From Argopecten irradians (taxonomy: Eukaryota; Mollusca; Bivalvia; Pectinida; Pectinidae), in the NCBI RefSeq assembly GCF_041381155.1, contig NC_091143.1, positions 23,525,695-23,589,694 of the forward strand: a stretch of DNA of 64,000 bases. The letters are read 5' to 3'. The notes under the pieces were generated by a model. That model did not search any database. It was given only the letters and a program-made list of their open reading frames with translations, and was not told the DNA's origin. The position numbers and the translations under genes are program-made. This document shows, piece by piece, positions 1 to 12,010 of this stretch (its first letter is position 1; every line of letters begins with the position of its first letter).

Positions 1-389
1 CTAGTTAAGGTTAAAACATCATTGCGCTGATTAAATTTTGTCGGTTATACAAGCAAGCGCGAATTTAACATAGCAATACTGTTTAGGATAATTTAGTTTA
101 AATCATATTTTAATTAAGTACATAAGTATCAATATATTATGAAGTAAAGATTCAGAAAAAAGTATAAAAAAATTATATTAATCTGCCTCCTTTTTATTAT
201 TAGTATATATAAATATAACACTAAATAGAGAACTAGCTAAGTTTTACATGTATGTCGGGATATTATCAGTGTACATTATATTAAAACGTCTGTAACATGC
301 ATTGCATGTAGTGTTTGGGGCCGCGGTGGCAGAATATTGGTTGGTGGGTTTTTTTCTCCTCTGAGTACTCTCTCTTTCCTCCATGACCG
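1..389. other. Gene-free AT-rich left edge
   Basis: I see no exon with splice sites or a recognisable protein here. The two short reading frames that cross it are low-complexity, and one runs into the MITE that begins just to the right. It is probably intergenic DNA downstream of the perilipin gene on the minus strand. Confidence 0.5.
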
Positions 390-758
390 TTAAAGATACT
401 CCACCGCTGACAAATGGTATTTTTTCACTATCAAAAACAGGAGTAGACGATTTTGTATTTTTCTTCAGTTTCAAAAGTTACTTACTTTACACCATTACCA
501 CCATTGAAAAGTTTGAGCTTCTTATTTTACTTCATGTTAAAAATATGAAAAATAATTATTTGCATCCTGAAAAAAATCTGTGGCACTATATCTTATATGG
601 AATGAAGTAATGATTGCGCATGCACCAAAGACAAAATAAATTATTTTATGTTATTTTTGTGTTAATTAGGCATATATACATGCATACACGATTAAACACC
701 AATTATTGTTCAAATGATGAATATCATTTATGCTCTGTCGGCGATGGAGCACCTTTAA
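390..758. mobile_element. TTAA-flanked MITE, family A, copy 1
   Basis: The element (394-754) is bounded by TTAA at 390-393 and 755-758. Its ends are inverted: it starts AGATACTCCACCGCTGACA and finishes TGTCGGCGATGGAGCACCT. The interior has no reading frame of its own. The same sequence recurs at 13962-14317, 28615-28738 (internally deleted) and near 63279-63686. A TTAA target and short inverted ends are typical of non-autonomous piggyBac-type elements, which is my inference. It lies about 50 bp beyond the perilipin stop codon. Confidence 0.8.
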
Positions 759-806
759 TAGTATCGTAAACTAACAAAACCAATATCGTTACGTACATTG
801 GCCATT

Positions 807-3718
807 TTAAAGTAAGAATGTAAAAATTTGTACTGTTAACCACTCACGATGTTTGCTACATTTGATGAAGTCACGGATGTCGCTCTGTTTTTTAGCAGAT
901 GTATCATCCAGACCCAGTACACGGCATGTTACCCTCTTAAGATTCCCTAGCAGTGACGACTGGATCCGCTTTTTTGGGGATACCTATAGTAAACAGTGAT
1001 ACATAGATACAAATGTACATTTCCTGTATATAGATACTGAATAACTAATTATTTCAGTAAACCACAATTCACATTTTTCTGTTCACATTTAGCATATATA
1101 ACTGCCAATCAGTTTAATACACATTGCCTAGCTCAAAAATACGTACCTTTCGCCTCGATTCGATCTCCATCTTTTTCTCTGGAGACATTTCTGTAGGTTT
1201 TCCTTTCCGTGCAGATTTCCGACTAGGCGCCGACTTTTTAGCGCCAGGTATAGAGTCGTGAACTTTCCGCAGGAATTCTACCTATAGTGAGAACATAAAT
1301 AATAATATTCTCGCAAGGCTCATGGAATATCTTTAACAAGGCTTTTATCATTTTCTTAAAAGCATCATTTTTGTCACAAATTTATACTTATTTTTTCAAA
1401 ATGATGTACTTCACATTTCCTGTCCAAAACGGTGAAAACGGATTATATTACCATTAATTCCAGTGGGAACAGCAAGACTTCCATGAAATACATCTGAAGT
1501 TTGGACGCTGAACCTTCGTCAGCAAGGGCTTCCTGTTAAAACAAGACATTTGACATTACACTGTATTAAGATAGTTGACGGCATGACCTCAATTATCATT
1601 AGTTAACCCAAAGGTTTTTTTAATGAAAATTGTTCTCAAGGCATTTTGCAGCAATACCTATGTCTGGTTCCGGATAAAAATGAATAGTATTCAGTACTGG
1701 GCCAAAAGAATCTTTGTCTAGACCTATCAATTTGCCTTGTGATCAGACCACCAAAGCAATTTTTTGTTCATGGAGCGTCCTTACCATTTTGTTTGATGCT
1801 ATCTGACCATTTTGTGTTTGATCATGTGACCATAGCATTTTGTGTTTGATAATCTGACCTTAGCATTTTGTGTTTGATCATGTGACCTTACCATTTTGTG
1901 CTTGATCACGTGACCTTGCCATTTTCTATTTATCATGCTACGTTGCCATTTTCTGACTGATCATGTGACCTTACCATTCTGTGTTTGATCATGTGACCTT
2001 ACCATTTTGTTTGATGCGGTCTTACCATTTTGTGTTTGGTCATGTGACCTTACCATTTTGTGACTGATCATGTGACCTTACCATTTTGTGTTTGGTCATG
2101 TGACCTTACCATTTTGTGTTTGATCATGTCTGCCCCACTCAATTCTGTCTGTTGCTCTTTACTAGAAACCATCGTCACTTTCTTTCCGTCTTCTGTCTGA
2201 CAAGTCTTCTCCGATTTCCGTCCGTCCTTCTCGTCCGGTTTCCTTGGTGACTTATGTCCATGCGGTTGCAGTCCGACAAGCAGATTCTCCGACATATTCA
2301 CGGCAGACTTCAGTCCGTAAGTGAACAGTCGGCCAATACGACTGTCAAACACCGAGGCCGCCCCTTTCTTCATCTTCTTCATAGTCTTTCGCCTGGTCTT
2401 GGTAACTAACTGTAAACACATATAGATACTACCAAAGATCATGGGAATGGCTACCGATGATGCCAGTAAAGATATTGTACATTTAACTACATTATCTTGC
2501 AAATAACGATTCTGCGTAAGAGGCAAAGGACTTAGTACGGATTTCCAATGAACGGTCGTCAATATACAATCAATGTGTATATGTAATGCATGTATATATT
2601 GAACCGTTGGTTTGAAATCCATGCCAAGTCCCTGTGGTAATAACTTCGGTAACAGGAGAGGATGAAATGTAGCAACCAGACTGGGACTCGAACCCGAGAC
2701 CTCCGAACCCCTACCGATTAATTATAGGCTGCCTGGTCAATAATCGACCCAGACCAACCGGCAACAACTTCGAACATAATGAATGAATGCTATCAATTTT
2801 TACCTTTTTAGGAGCTTTCTCCAGTATCGGGAATTTAACTACAAGTCTCTCTACCCCTTCTCCAGCATACTGGTCCAACGTGGAACCTACATCGAAACAT
2901 CAAAATGACACATGTCTAATAAAAATAGTTTGATCATGAACGTCGCACGAACTACCACTAATTCACGGTAAGATTACATACAAAACCGACTTTAAAAGAT
3001 TACAATTTGGTAAAAATCTCAAATTCATCCGATTGGAGCTTACGTTGTAACAGATGTCTATGAGAAATTGTATCACATACTGAAGGTATTTCTATGTGAT
3101 TACCTTGCCCGGGTTTTTTTTTCATTTCGTATAAATAATGAGTAGTTCGGGACAGCATGAAACGATATCGTTGTTTGAAGCTTTAGTGTTGAAACAAATC
3201 TTTCTGTGACCATGTCAATGATGTTTTTTAATTCAAACTGAAAGGCGCCAGTGAACTAGCAAGGAAGAGACTTTGACAGGCGGCCCCCGATTTTCATTTA
3301 ATCCTGACTTTTATCTTCGTTTCTTTAATTGATCCATTTGTGTGAACGAGTGGTCATATTGTAGCCCAAAATAGCAATTGCGACAAGTACTCTACCGTGC
3401 CTTATTTTAAACATTTTTATAATTTGATAAATTTATATCAGATTTCTTTTATGCGTGATCGTATAAAAGATGAATCCGTTGTCTCTTTTTTTGTCTACCG
3501 ATCCTACCCGACTTACCCGCCCAGGAGTTTTTCGTTATGTTACCAACGAACGTGCACATGCCCGTCTCAACGTAAGTCAGTCCATACTCGAAAATCCTGT
3601 TGGACGCTTTGATGGCCTCGTAGTAACCTAGAATGGCCTGACAGGCGGGGACAGTGCTGAGCTTTTTGATGAAATGAGACTCAATGGATGGGGAGGGACG
3701 TTCCTCGGGCGACTCCAT
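807..3718 (-). CDS. plin: Perilipin-like lipid droplet protein, six exons
   Basis: The minus-strand exons are 3544-3718, 2804-2886, 2110-2409, 1452-1532, 1147-1281 and 807-983. All junctions are GT-AG, and the phases join to a 316-residue protein. Residues 15-86 match the PAT domain of perilipins: FIKKLSTVPACQAILGYYEA, then STLDQYAGEGVERL and KFPILEKAPKK, the counterpart of the vertebrate DKFACKGLDKLEEKLPIL motif. The next exon carries a basic amphipathic stretch and IGRLFTYGLKSAVNMSENLL, the usual C-terminal perilipin helix. A Lys/Ser/Arg-rich tail follows. Perilipins coat lipid droplets and control lipase access. The start ATG (3716-3718) is the first in frame. Exon 3 ends in a repeat array that duplicates its donor site, so other isoforms are possible. 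Confidence 0.78.
1783..2131 (-). repeat. 28-bp minisatellite carrying 5' splice sites
   Basis: About a dozen diverged units of roughly 28 bp run across the exon 3/intron 3 boundary of the perilipin gene. Read on the minus strand, each unit contains AAAATGGTAAGGTCAC or a variant. Around eight units keep a GTAAG donor and the rest have drifted (GCAAG, CTAAG, GTCAG). The first unit holds the donor that keeps the reading frame (exon end 2110). Confidence 0.85.
2672..2765 (-). repeat. tRNA-derived SINE-like fragment
   Basis: Read on the minus strand this stretch has a B-box-like GGTTCGAGTCC after a degraded tRNA-like 5' part. It sits in intron 2 of the perilipin gene. The stems do not close into a normal cloverleaf, so I treat it as a SINE head or tRNA pseudogene rather than a tRNA gene. 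Confidence 0.5.
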
Positions 3719-3779
3719 GGCTATATCCTGTCAGCGTCGGTCGTATGGATCAAGTGGCGGGACTACCCCGGACTAACTA

Positions 3780-5540
3780 TGTACATGTTCGGGATATTCC
3801 ATCGTGGGATAAAATAGGTAGGACAGGAATAAACAGTCAGGGTAACACCACTTAATACAATAAACAAATGCTTTTGAAAAAGAAAGTTACTAAAAAATGG
3901 TTTTGATTAAGAAGAATGTAATTAAATAGTTCTGAAATATATTTATTTTTTTGGTATGGAGTATTAGTAATTGCTCTTTTACCTTTCCTCAGAAATGGAT
4001 TGACCAAAAAATAAACATATACGTGTATATCTCGTGCTACAATTGGTAGTGTCCGTGACACTATAGTCCGATAACTGCTCATATGTACAAAATACACAGT
4101 GTATGTAATATATTGCAGTGTTCTTTGCGATCGTGTCAATAAAAGTCACCTATAGTAAATTAGAAGGATATATTTTGATCGATATCACATAACCTTAGAA
4201 ATGTTCAACCAGTACTTAGAGAAAACCAGTCATCGGACAATATCATATCGGAATAAAAAATGATTCCGAAAGTAATGCATATCTTCATAGATCACATTCT
4301 CTCGAACGTAAGTAAAATACTCACACCGGAACCTTTAAAAACATTTATTTGGAAGTATTTATTATTAATATATAAGTTTCTTGAACCTTTTAGTGTTCTG
4401 AATACATCTACCAGTCTATATATTTTTTCATTCTTTTTTTTCCCTGTTTTCTTACTTGACTATATCCTTTGTTATTTAATATGTGTATTTTGATTAAATG
4501 TAATGTTTGTGTGTAAATTATATACAAAATAATTAGTGTAGGTCGCTTTCACTAATTTCGTTAAATACTAATTGAGGAGAGAGCTCATACTGTACGTTGT
4601 CATAGATTGTGCCCAATCCGTTTATACATTTTATACGAAAACATATATGTTCCAATTAAATAATAGTGGAACCTAGTTCAACGTTAAGAGTATTTAAATT
4701 TTTCCCCGTTACAGCATAAAATAAATCATTACCTCATATTATATTGCATCTATAGATGTATATTTTTCGTAAAGTCCTTTGGTGTAGATTTATCAATAAA
4801 ATGATTATTTACCTATGGCTGAGGTGGATGTTGACCCCTAAATCTTCTGATAGATAATAAAAGACTATGGGCCATAGCAAAAATTCCCTGTGATAAACGT
4901 AACATTACCTCTACGACCTGAATCTGAAAGTTAATTTTCTGAAGTGTATTTGGTTACGTTCATGTTTGCTAAATGTTGACATTTCTGTGAAGATTGCCCC
5001 GCCTACACTGCTCTAATTTTCTCTCTACCTCTCTGATTATTACACCAGAAACATAATTCAATGAGGTTTAGTTATGGTTTTATCCGGGTTACTTCCCTTT
5101 GTAGGCGTAGAAACGAATTGCGATACTCTACCTATTTTAGGTCGCACTGAATACCTTTGGATAGCCAAGTTTGCATAGAACATACATAAACTTGTCGGAC
5201 ATTTCACAATTTCGCACATGATAATAAACTTCTCTTCGATGAAACAAAAATTCAAAGAGCCAGACAAAACACATTCTGTTAAATTTGGATACATTCTACT
5301 GAAAGAATCTTGTATTGATTAGTTCGATTTTCTTGTACAAGAATACCAAGATTTATGTCAGCTGATGTTTAACTATAATAACTTTATACATGTATTGACT
5401 ATTGTGAGAATTCTTTAGATCATATTCACCATTTCATTAATGACAAAAAATGGTATAAAGTTCAGCTAGTTTTTTTGGCCCAGTGTGTATAACAATATCT
5501 AAAGGTTTGTGTTTAAATAGTTATTTTGTAAATATATTCT
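3780..5540. other. Gene-free stretch upstream of the perilipin gene
   Basis: This is AT-rich DNA with only short random reading frames. The part just above 3718 should contain the perilipin promoter and 5' UTR, but I cannot identify a specific element. Confidence 0.45.
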
Positions 5541-5544
5541 GATT

Positions 5545-5655
5545 TTTGTAACGTCCTATTAACAGCAAATGTCAATAAGGACATCCAATGTATATTGCGG
5601 GATGAAAACCAGAGTACCCGGAGAAAAACTATCGCACTGCTGTCAGTACATGGCA
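5545..5655 (-). repeat. SINE fragment with conserved 3' tail
   Basis: On the minus strand this reads GGCAGCTGCCATGTACTG, then TTTTTCTCCGGGTACTC, and ends near GTTAATAGGACGTTA. The segment at 16680-16830 on the plus strand has the same order (TCTCCGGATACCCTGG). Tails of this form are, from memory, common in bivalve SINEs. Confidence 0.55.
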
Positions 5656-6002
5656 GCTGCCCAACATGTTATTCGAATTTGTAAATATAAAGAATGATAA
5701 TTAAATAGCAACAATGTTATTGTCAATGTGTATTCCCGGAAATAAGATAGTTGTAAATAATCGAATACAAGGCGAGCTAACTTTCCAAAAGGGAACGTTG
5801 GATAGCGATTAGTAGGTAAAATCAAACAGTTGAAAATCATAACTATGTGGATACTTCTGTATGAGAAGAGATTCAAAGTTTGCAATCTGATCACAAAAGA
5901 GGTCGAATCCCCATGTACTGACTTTGATTTTTTCCCTTACGGTTTAATTCATTATTTTTTTCACTCCATGAAATATCCCGTAAGTACGGTGGGCTTTTTC
6001 CA

Positions 6003-6075
6003 CGAAATATTATTGCGTGGGAACGAAATACTATTGCGTGGGAACGAAAATACTATTGCGTGCGAACGACCATGA
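6003..6075 (+). repeat. Three short tandem repeats of about 21 bp
   Basis: Three units contain the core ACTATTGCGTGGGAACGAAA or a close variant (the third has GCGTGCGAAC). They are bracketed by copies of CATGAAATATCCCG. They lie directly outside the left end of the pogo-type transposon. Confidence 0.75.
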
Positions 6076-6112
6076 AATATCCCGAAATGTAAATCATCCA
6101 ATAGGGTAAACA

Positions 6113-6585
6113 TGGGGAAATCCGGACAATGGGGAAATTCGGACTGTTAAATAAAAGTTTGCGTCTGAAGCCCCTGCTTCCCGGTAGCCACTGTATATTA
6201 CTTTATAACGAAGGTGCGTTTCAAGCGCGATTCCGAGAACGAATCGGCGATTTGCTGAGCGAGTTGCCTCCCTTTGTACGTGACCTGTACTCGTGACCTC
6301 TCCCCGCCCATTTCGAATTGGTACAACACGGTCACGATTTTCGACGGTACCGTCACGTTTAATAGACAACGTTTAACATTTCGATCTAAGGTATGTTTCT
6401 GTAAAAGAAATTATGCTTATTGGTTTATGAATTCTTCAGCATTTTATTGCCTTAATGCAAACTATGAAAATGATGTTATAACATTAAAAAATAAAGTTTC
6501 TTCCCGATAAGATATGTCCGGATTTCCCCATACAGCAAATTTACTATAGAGGGGAATCCGGACATCGACATGGGGAAAATCGGAC
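6113..6585. repeat. Left subterminal repeats of the transposon
   Basis: Copies of the GGGGAAATCCGGAC-like word occur at 6113-6127, 6129-6145, 6516-6530 (inverted), 6551-6563 and 6570-6585. Repeated subterminal words near transposon ends usually serve as transposase binding sites. Here the CENP-B-type DNA-binding half of the transposase is the likely reader, which is inference. Confidence 0.7.
6389..6396 (+). promoter_or_regulatory. Candidate 5' splice site of the transposon leader
   Basis: The sequence CTAAG followed by GTATGT is a consensus donor at the end of an upstream leader without a convincing coding frame. Acceptors that sit right before the start codons of both internal ORFs (CTTTTAG at 7160 and ATCAACAG at 9476) could each receive it. 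Confidence 0.4.
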
Positions 6586-7162
6586 AACTTTATATTTGAT
6601 TGATTGCATATCTAATGTGTTATATAATTACAGATGTATTGTACAAAAACACATTATTTACATAGCAATATCTTATAAATTGATCAGCATTTATATCTTA
6701 CACTTTCTACAGTAGCTGGATCTAATTTATTTGTACTGTATTCAAAACATGATGTTTATGTACAGATGACCTCTAAAGTCTCTAGGTTTGAAATAATTTG
6801 TATTTAAACGTTTTCTTTTGTTTTCATATTTTCCAAACGCCATATCCTACCAATTGGAAATGAGCAATGGAACTTCAAGCCCAGGATCCAGTATCGGAGT
6901 TCTCGGGAATATCGCCGTTTTCTATTTTACATTTTCAGTTTGGTTTGTTGAGTTTCTTATTCTTTTGATTCTTTTTAGTTTTGTATCTTTCCATTTATTT
7001 AAAATATTATTTCCCTTATTATACACATGTAGATATATAGACATTATTGTAACAAAATGTACATAGACCAGATCTGTATGTTTATTGATTGATTGGTAAT
7101 ACGTATAAAATTGCCTCTGTATCTTTCATTTGATAATAATGCGCTATGTCATTCTTTTAGGA

Positions 7163-7534
7163 ATGCAGACTTTGATAATTAAAAACCTTTGGGCTGTTGG
7201 AATGCACCACTGGGGAAGAGGCAGGTTGAGTTTGGGAGAAAAGTATAGACTTCGTCAAGACAGACATAACCCTAAAGATTCAAATGCTATAGAAATTCTT
7301 GACGGGAATACACGAAAGGGCTATTTGAAGCGAGAAAATGCATATGTACTCAGTAGGATAATGGAGGCTAATGTTTCTTGTTTCATTATACCCATTGATG
7401 AGCCACAAGTAATGAACAGAAGAAGTGGTCCACAACAGAGATGTGATCTCTACTGTCAAATGGAAAGTGATAGACTAGACGTAGCAGCGTCTCACTTGAC
7501 GAGAAATGGTGTCTTGTTTGAAATTACAAATTAG
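7163..7534 (+). CDS. HIRAN-domain protein inside the transposon
   Basis: This is a 123-residue protein. The start is chosen because an acceptor (CATTCTTTTAG) ends at 7160, two bases before the ATG. Residues 8-75 follow the HIRAN pattern: LWAVGMHHWGRGRLSLGEKY, a basic strand RLRQDRHNPKDSNAIEI (family signature R-x-P-x-N-x-x-D-x-N-A-I), then GYLKRENAYVLSRIM. HIRAN domains bind single-stranded 3' DNA ends, as in the fork-remodelling helicase HLTF. Here the domain stands alone with a short C-terminal extension and no helicase. It lies between the left TIR and the transposase on the same strand, so I infer a transposition accessory role. It could instead be a captured host exon. Confidence 0.68.
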   Translation: MQTLIIKNLWAVGMHHWGRGRLSLGEKYRLRQDRHNPKDSNAIEILDGNTRKGYLKRENAYVLSRIMEANVSCFIIPIDEPQVMNRRSGPQQRCDLYCQMESDRLDVAASHLTRNGVLFEITN

Positions 7535-9470
7535 AATCAAAAGTTCAAAACCAGAACAAAAATACAGTAATTAAGAAACAAATATATTGTCTTATACTTT
7601 TTAACCTTTTATGATTCTTTCACTCATGGACTCTTTATTTCCTACTTATAAATGTATATATTCTCTGGCGTCAGAAATTTTGCGCCCATTTCATTTTGTT
7701 GTAGTGTGCAACATTACAGATACAAGTTTCAAGTATGATAAAGTGTTCTTGAAATCACAGTTTAATACATTCAGCATAACCTTAAAAAAAATTGTTGCAA
7801 GCTAAATCATGAACATAGTCGTATATCAACCGAACAGCGATTGGTTTTACAATGTTTTGATATATAGAGTATCTGCAATTTTATGACATTCTTTTCATCT
7901 ACAGTATGACCAAATCAACTATATACGCCGAAAGATTAAGTCTTAAATTAAATCAGTATCAAATCTGCACACATTAAAAAACGTGATACGACAGTGGAAT
8001 CTTGACTTTCCCAACACGAAATTTTTTCAGCTTAGTCACTTACAGTACCTTGCCTGTATCAGTAAAGAATTGCATGTAACGTCCTAATCTAACGATGTTA
8101 CAGATAACAGTAGGAGGAATCTAGTAACAAACTAGTTCCAGCTTTACTACTTGGATCTTAAAGTCAAGATTAAGGTTTAGCATTCTACTTGAGTAACTTG
8201 ACACTATTTCCCACCTCGATCCTTTCTTAACACGGGCTTTGGACCGGTTACGGCGGAATGAATGTCTAATTGCTTTTCTATGTCTAAATTTGGTCTATTA
8301 TACCTGGTATGCAGAAATTCACAAATAAATACTTGATTCAATTCACCAATACTCATTCTCACATAGCTACAACATACGTATTTTATATAACCGTAAAATT
8401 AGAAACCGTTCATAATAATTAAATCCATACTGTTAATTAGCAATTAGGTAATCAAGATGATAAGCCCTAACATATAAAAGGGACATAACTCTTAACAATT
8501 AAGTAGCCCGATGTATGCCACAGGGACCTGGGAATTAGTTACAGTTTATAACATAGTTAGAACCACCGGAGAGAATATAAAGAGTTGTGTAACACTTACT
8601 CTACATGGTTCACGTATTTAACGGGCGAATTTATGACCACTCTGAATGCCAGTGGATGGTTCAAATATATATAAATTAAAACTAATTGTCATACCTCTAT
8701 GATGTATGTGTAATAACCAATGCCTATTGCGAAAATATGATAATCAAAACCACTATGTTCATATTAACATTTTGGCGAATTCCAAATGAACTTTATTTAA
8801 ATATAGTCACTGAAAATATATAGAAAGAGCAAATTTGGTTTTGATTAGGCAATTTAAATACAAACGGATTTTTACAATTATAACCAAGCCCAAGTGAGGT
8901 CTAGTTGAAGCTGCTGATGGACCGTTAAACAAAGATGTCTAGATCCGGATACGACTTTATTAACAGTATGACGTAAAAATGGCTGTTCTATTTTATAGAT
9001 AAAATTGGCAGTACTGATATGTCGATTTAACTCCAACATATTCAACAAAGACCTCCAACATAATTAAATAATTTACTGTCTTGATATGGCACCAATGTTC
9101 AAAATAGATGACAGAGCTTTGCAGATTATATATCATATTGCGCGATAGCGCAAGGAATATGAATCCGTTTGCAAAGCTTTGGATTTTTTTGGTCATCGAT
9201 GCCTTATCAAGATAGCTTAATTTGTCCCTCAAACAATTCAAAATAATAAAACTTGTCTGCAAGTAAGCACTTTTATAAAGACATTGACTTAGGAATAAGT
9301 ACTGGGATTTTCAAGATGTGTCAAAGGTTATTCCAACAGACTGTTTCAATGTTTTTAAAGTGGCTTTTATAACCGAATTTTAATCCAATAATGAAATATA
9401 CAGAGGTGATTTTCTGTGCTAATTCCTGGTAATACGTGCAAATCGATGTTACAAATGTAAACTCTTTTAT
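7535..9470. other. Non-coding interior of the transposon
   Basis: This 1.9-kb stretch between the two transposon ORFs has no convincing ORF or repeat. It ends in the acceptor ATCAACAG at 9476, so it may act as an intron for the transposase transcript. Confidence 0.45.
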
Positions 9471-9477
9471 CAACAGA

Positions 9478-11238
9478 ATGCCGCACAAATCAAAAGGTAT
9501 TTACCAAAAGACTAATGACGATAGGATGCATAGAGCGGTAAATGCGGTCCGAAACGAAGGTCTTTCTGTTAGAAAAGCTGCAGAGGCATTCGGCATCGCA
9601 AAATCAACATTATCCGACCACGTGTCGGGGAAAGTTGCACTAGGAAGTCGTTCGGGTAGGAAAACTGTTTTCCCGGCAGAGGTAGAGAAAGAAATGGTAG
9701 AAATAGCACAACGGCGAGCAAATGAAGGCTTTGGATTGTCAAGGCAGCAATTACTTGGCAAAGCTGCTCGTTTAGCAACAAATATGAAAATCAAAACGCC
9801 GTTCAAAGGTGGAAAACCTGGACAGGCTTGGTGGGACGGATTTCGTCAAAGAAATCCGTCCATTGCATTGAGAAAACCCGAAAAACTTTCAAGCATTAGG
9901 GCAAGGAACATGAATCAAGTGACGCTTTCCAACTATTTCCAGGACCTCTCGGAAGTAATTACAAGCCTTAACCTCCAGAATTCTCCGGACAAAATATGGA
10001 ATATGGACGAAACTGGTTGCCAACTGGAGCACAAACCTGTATCCGTTATTGCAAGGAAAGGAGCTAGAAGCGTTCCAGGTGTTGTGGGGAATTCCAGGGA
10101 GAGTGCTACTATGCTGCCCTGTATAAATGCAGCAGGCAAGGCTCTATCCCCGATGATAATAGTGAAGGGAAAAACGCCAAAGTCGCTGAACGGATTTGAC
10201 CGAGAAAACGGCCCTGTAAATGCCGTTTGGACTTATCAAGGTAAGGCCTGGATTGAGGAGAGCGGCACTCTGAAATGGCTCAATGATGTCTTTTTAAAGG
10301 AAATAGGACCACAACGACCACAACTTCTCATTTTGGACCAACACATATCACACGAAGGGGTTGATTTCCTGGAAGAAGCAAAGAAAAATAACATTCATAT
10401 ATTTGCTCTTCCTCCTCACACCACTCACTTTTTATGTCCTCTTGACCGCTGCGTTTTCGGACCATTCAAAAAGTTCTACAATAAAGTGTGTTCGGAGTTC
10501 ACGTCATCGTCCCCTGGAAATCTTGTATTGAAGTGGACATGGCCAGGTCTACTTAAGAAAGCTTACGAAGCTTCCTTCACGTCCCACAATATTCAGCAGG
10601 GATTCAAGGCGTGCGGTATATTTCCGTTGAATCCGGAAGCGATACCTGCAGACGCTATCGCCCCGTCTCAGCCAACAGATGATACCAAGAATATCTCGGA
10701 CACGGACATGGTTGCCTCTGTTCCTCACCCCCTTTCTGCGGCGACACCAAGCGAGACAGCATGTGCACCTGGAAATATTCCAGAGATAGATCTGGATATG
10801 TCTCCTTTCAATGTTGTGTCGGAAGTCTCTGTGGAAGATTTTGAGGATCTACAGCTCCTTTCGCAAATTGCGTTGGGCTCAGAGATAACGGTCGATGAAA
10901 CCGAGGTCATCAATCCAAGTTCGACAGTCAGCTGCGATCCATTATGGTCTTCGGCAGCTACAGTACCATCTCCATCAACTCAATCAACATCAGCAAGTGC
11001 TGATTGGAATATGGAACTTAATAATTTGTTCAGTTTTAAAACCCAACCAGTCGCCCGGACTCCAAAACCTAAAGGGAAGAAAAGGATTACGAGTCATCGG
11101 CTTCTGACATCGGAAACACTTATTCAGGAGAAAAAACAAAAGAAAGAAGCAGCTGCTGAAAAAATGAAACTGAAAATGGAAAATGCTGAAAAAAAGAAAG
11201 AAAAGGCGCTTATTACTTTTCTTAAGAAAATGAAATAA
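9478..11238 (+). CDS. pogo/Tigger-type DDD transposase
   Basis: This is a 586-residue protein in one exon. The ATG at 9478 follows an acceptor AG ending at 9476; the in-frame codons upstream would lie in the intron. Residues 12-55 form a Psq-type helix-turn-helix (GLSVRKAAEAFGIAKSTLSD). Residues 60-150 form a CENP-B-type second DNA-binding domain (KPGQAWWDGFRQRNPSIALR). The DDE_1 core has all three acidic residues: D177 in NMDETG, D287 in LLILDQHISH and D323 in CPLDRCVFGPFK. The last 50 residues are a Lys/Glu-rich coiled coil. The enzyme should cut and rejoin the element at TA sites through its TIRs. All core motifs are present and the frame is open, so it may be functional. Confidence 0.9.
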   Translation: MPHKSKGIYQKTNDDRMHRAVNAVRNEGLSVRKAAEAFGIAKSTLSDHVSGKVALGSRSGRKTVFPAEVEKEMVEIAQRRANEGFGLSRQQLLGKAARLATNMKIKTPFKGGKPGQAWWDGFRQRNPSIALRKPEKLSSIRARNMNQVTLSNYFQDLSEVITSLNLQNSPDKIWNMDETGCQLEHKPVSVIARKGARSVPGVVGNSRESATMLPCINAAGKALSPMIIVKGKTPKSLNGFDRENGPVNAVWTYQGKAWIEESGTLKWLNDVFLKEIGPQRPQLLILDQHISHEGVDFLEEAKKNNIHIFALPPHTTHFLCPLDRCVFGPFKKFYNKVCSEFTSSSPGNLVLKWTWPGLLKKAYEASFTSHNIQQGFKACGIFPLNPEAIPADAIAPSQPTDDTKNISDTDMVASVPHPLSAATPSETACAPGNIPEIDLDMSPFNVVSEVSVEDFEDLQLLSQIALGSEITVDETEVINPSSTVSCDPLWSSAATVPSPSTQSTSASADWNMELNNLFSFKTQPVARTPKPKGKKRITSHRLLTSETLIQEKKQKKEAAAEKMKLKMENAEKKKEKALITFLKKMK

Positions 11239-11442
11239 TGTCAGTTTGAATGAAGCAGCGTAAATGAACTTTACTTAGAGAAATGTCATCAACGACTTTT
11301 CATTACACTGCCACTATAGGTTTTATTCGTATCCCAAATTTAAAACCATTATGAGTGTAGTTTATATTTTAGGTATAAATGCAATGATATTCAGGTCTTA
11401 GTGTGTTACTCATTAGCATAAAATGTACCTATGTATACCAGC

Positions 11443-11448
11443 AATAAA
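11443..11448 (+). terminator. Candidate polyadenylation signal for the transposase
   Basis: AATAAA lies about 205 bases after the transposase stop codon. I see no better signal nearer to the ORF. Confidence 0.45.
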
Positions 11449-12010
11449 TACACGAGGCATTTGCGATATAATTCTATATTATAGATACATAAAGATTGTT
11501 GAGTTAATAAATTCTTCGTATTTGAATATTGAATTTCAAAACAATGAACGAGTTTTAGTTTACTTTCTATTGTATATAGTAGCAATTACTATCATTTAAG
11601 GATGGCTTTTGTCCGCATATGTGTTCTATGCTTTACATGTATAAGATGAGAGGTTTCTTTGCATTTTAATTAACATACATTTATGAAAATCACAGCTGAG
11701 TTTACCAGATTTTCAGGCGAGTCTCACCTCTTTCTAAAGTTTATGGCGTACCTTTACAATACGGTCTCCAACACTTACCATCGGGCAAACTTTTATAAAT
11801 ATTACGTATGCACATGTACGTATACGTACTTCGACGCTTCCAATGATGGATCACATAAACTATTACTAATACGCCGTGTTTGCAGGTATGTTCGCCGCTA
11901 TTACGATTGACTTCGTGAGCCGACGGTCACATTTCTTTCCCTCTCTTATTTAGGTATAACTATGGTGGGTGGTCGTTGATAAGCTTTATATGCATGGGGG
12001 TTTATAGGAA

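Noticed and set aside
6094-6369. 91-codon minus-strand frame at the left end of the transposon
   Set aside because: It starts in the leader and runs out through the TIR, and its composition follows the subterminal repeats; no domain is visible.
9501-10913. Antisense reading frames over the transposase
   Set aside because: They are shadows of a well-supported coding frame and have no domains.
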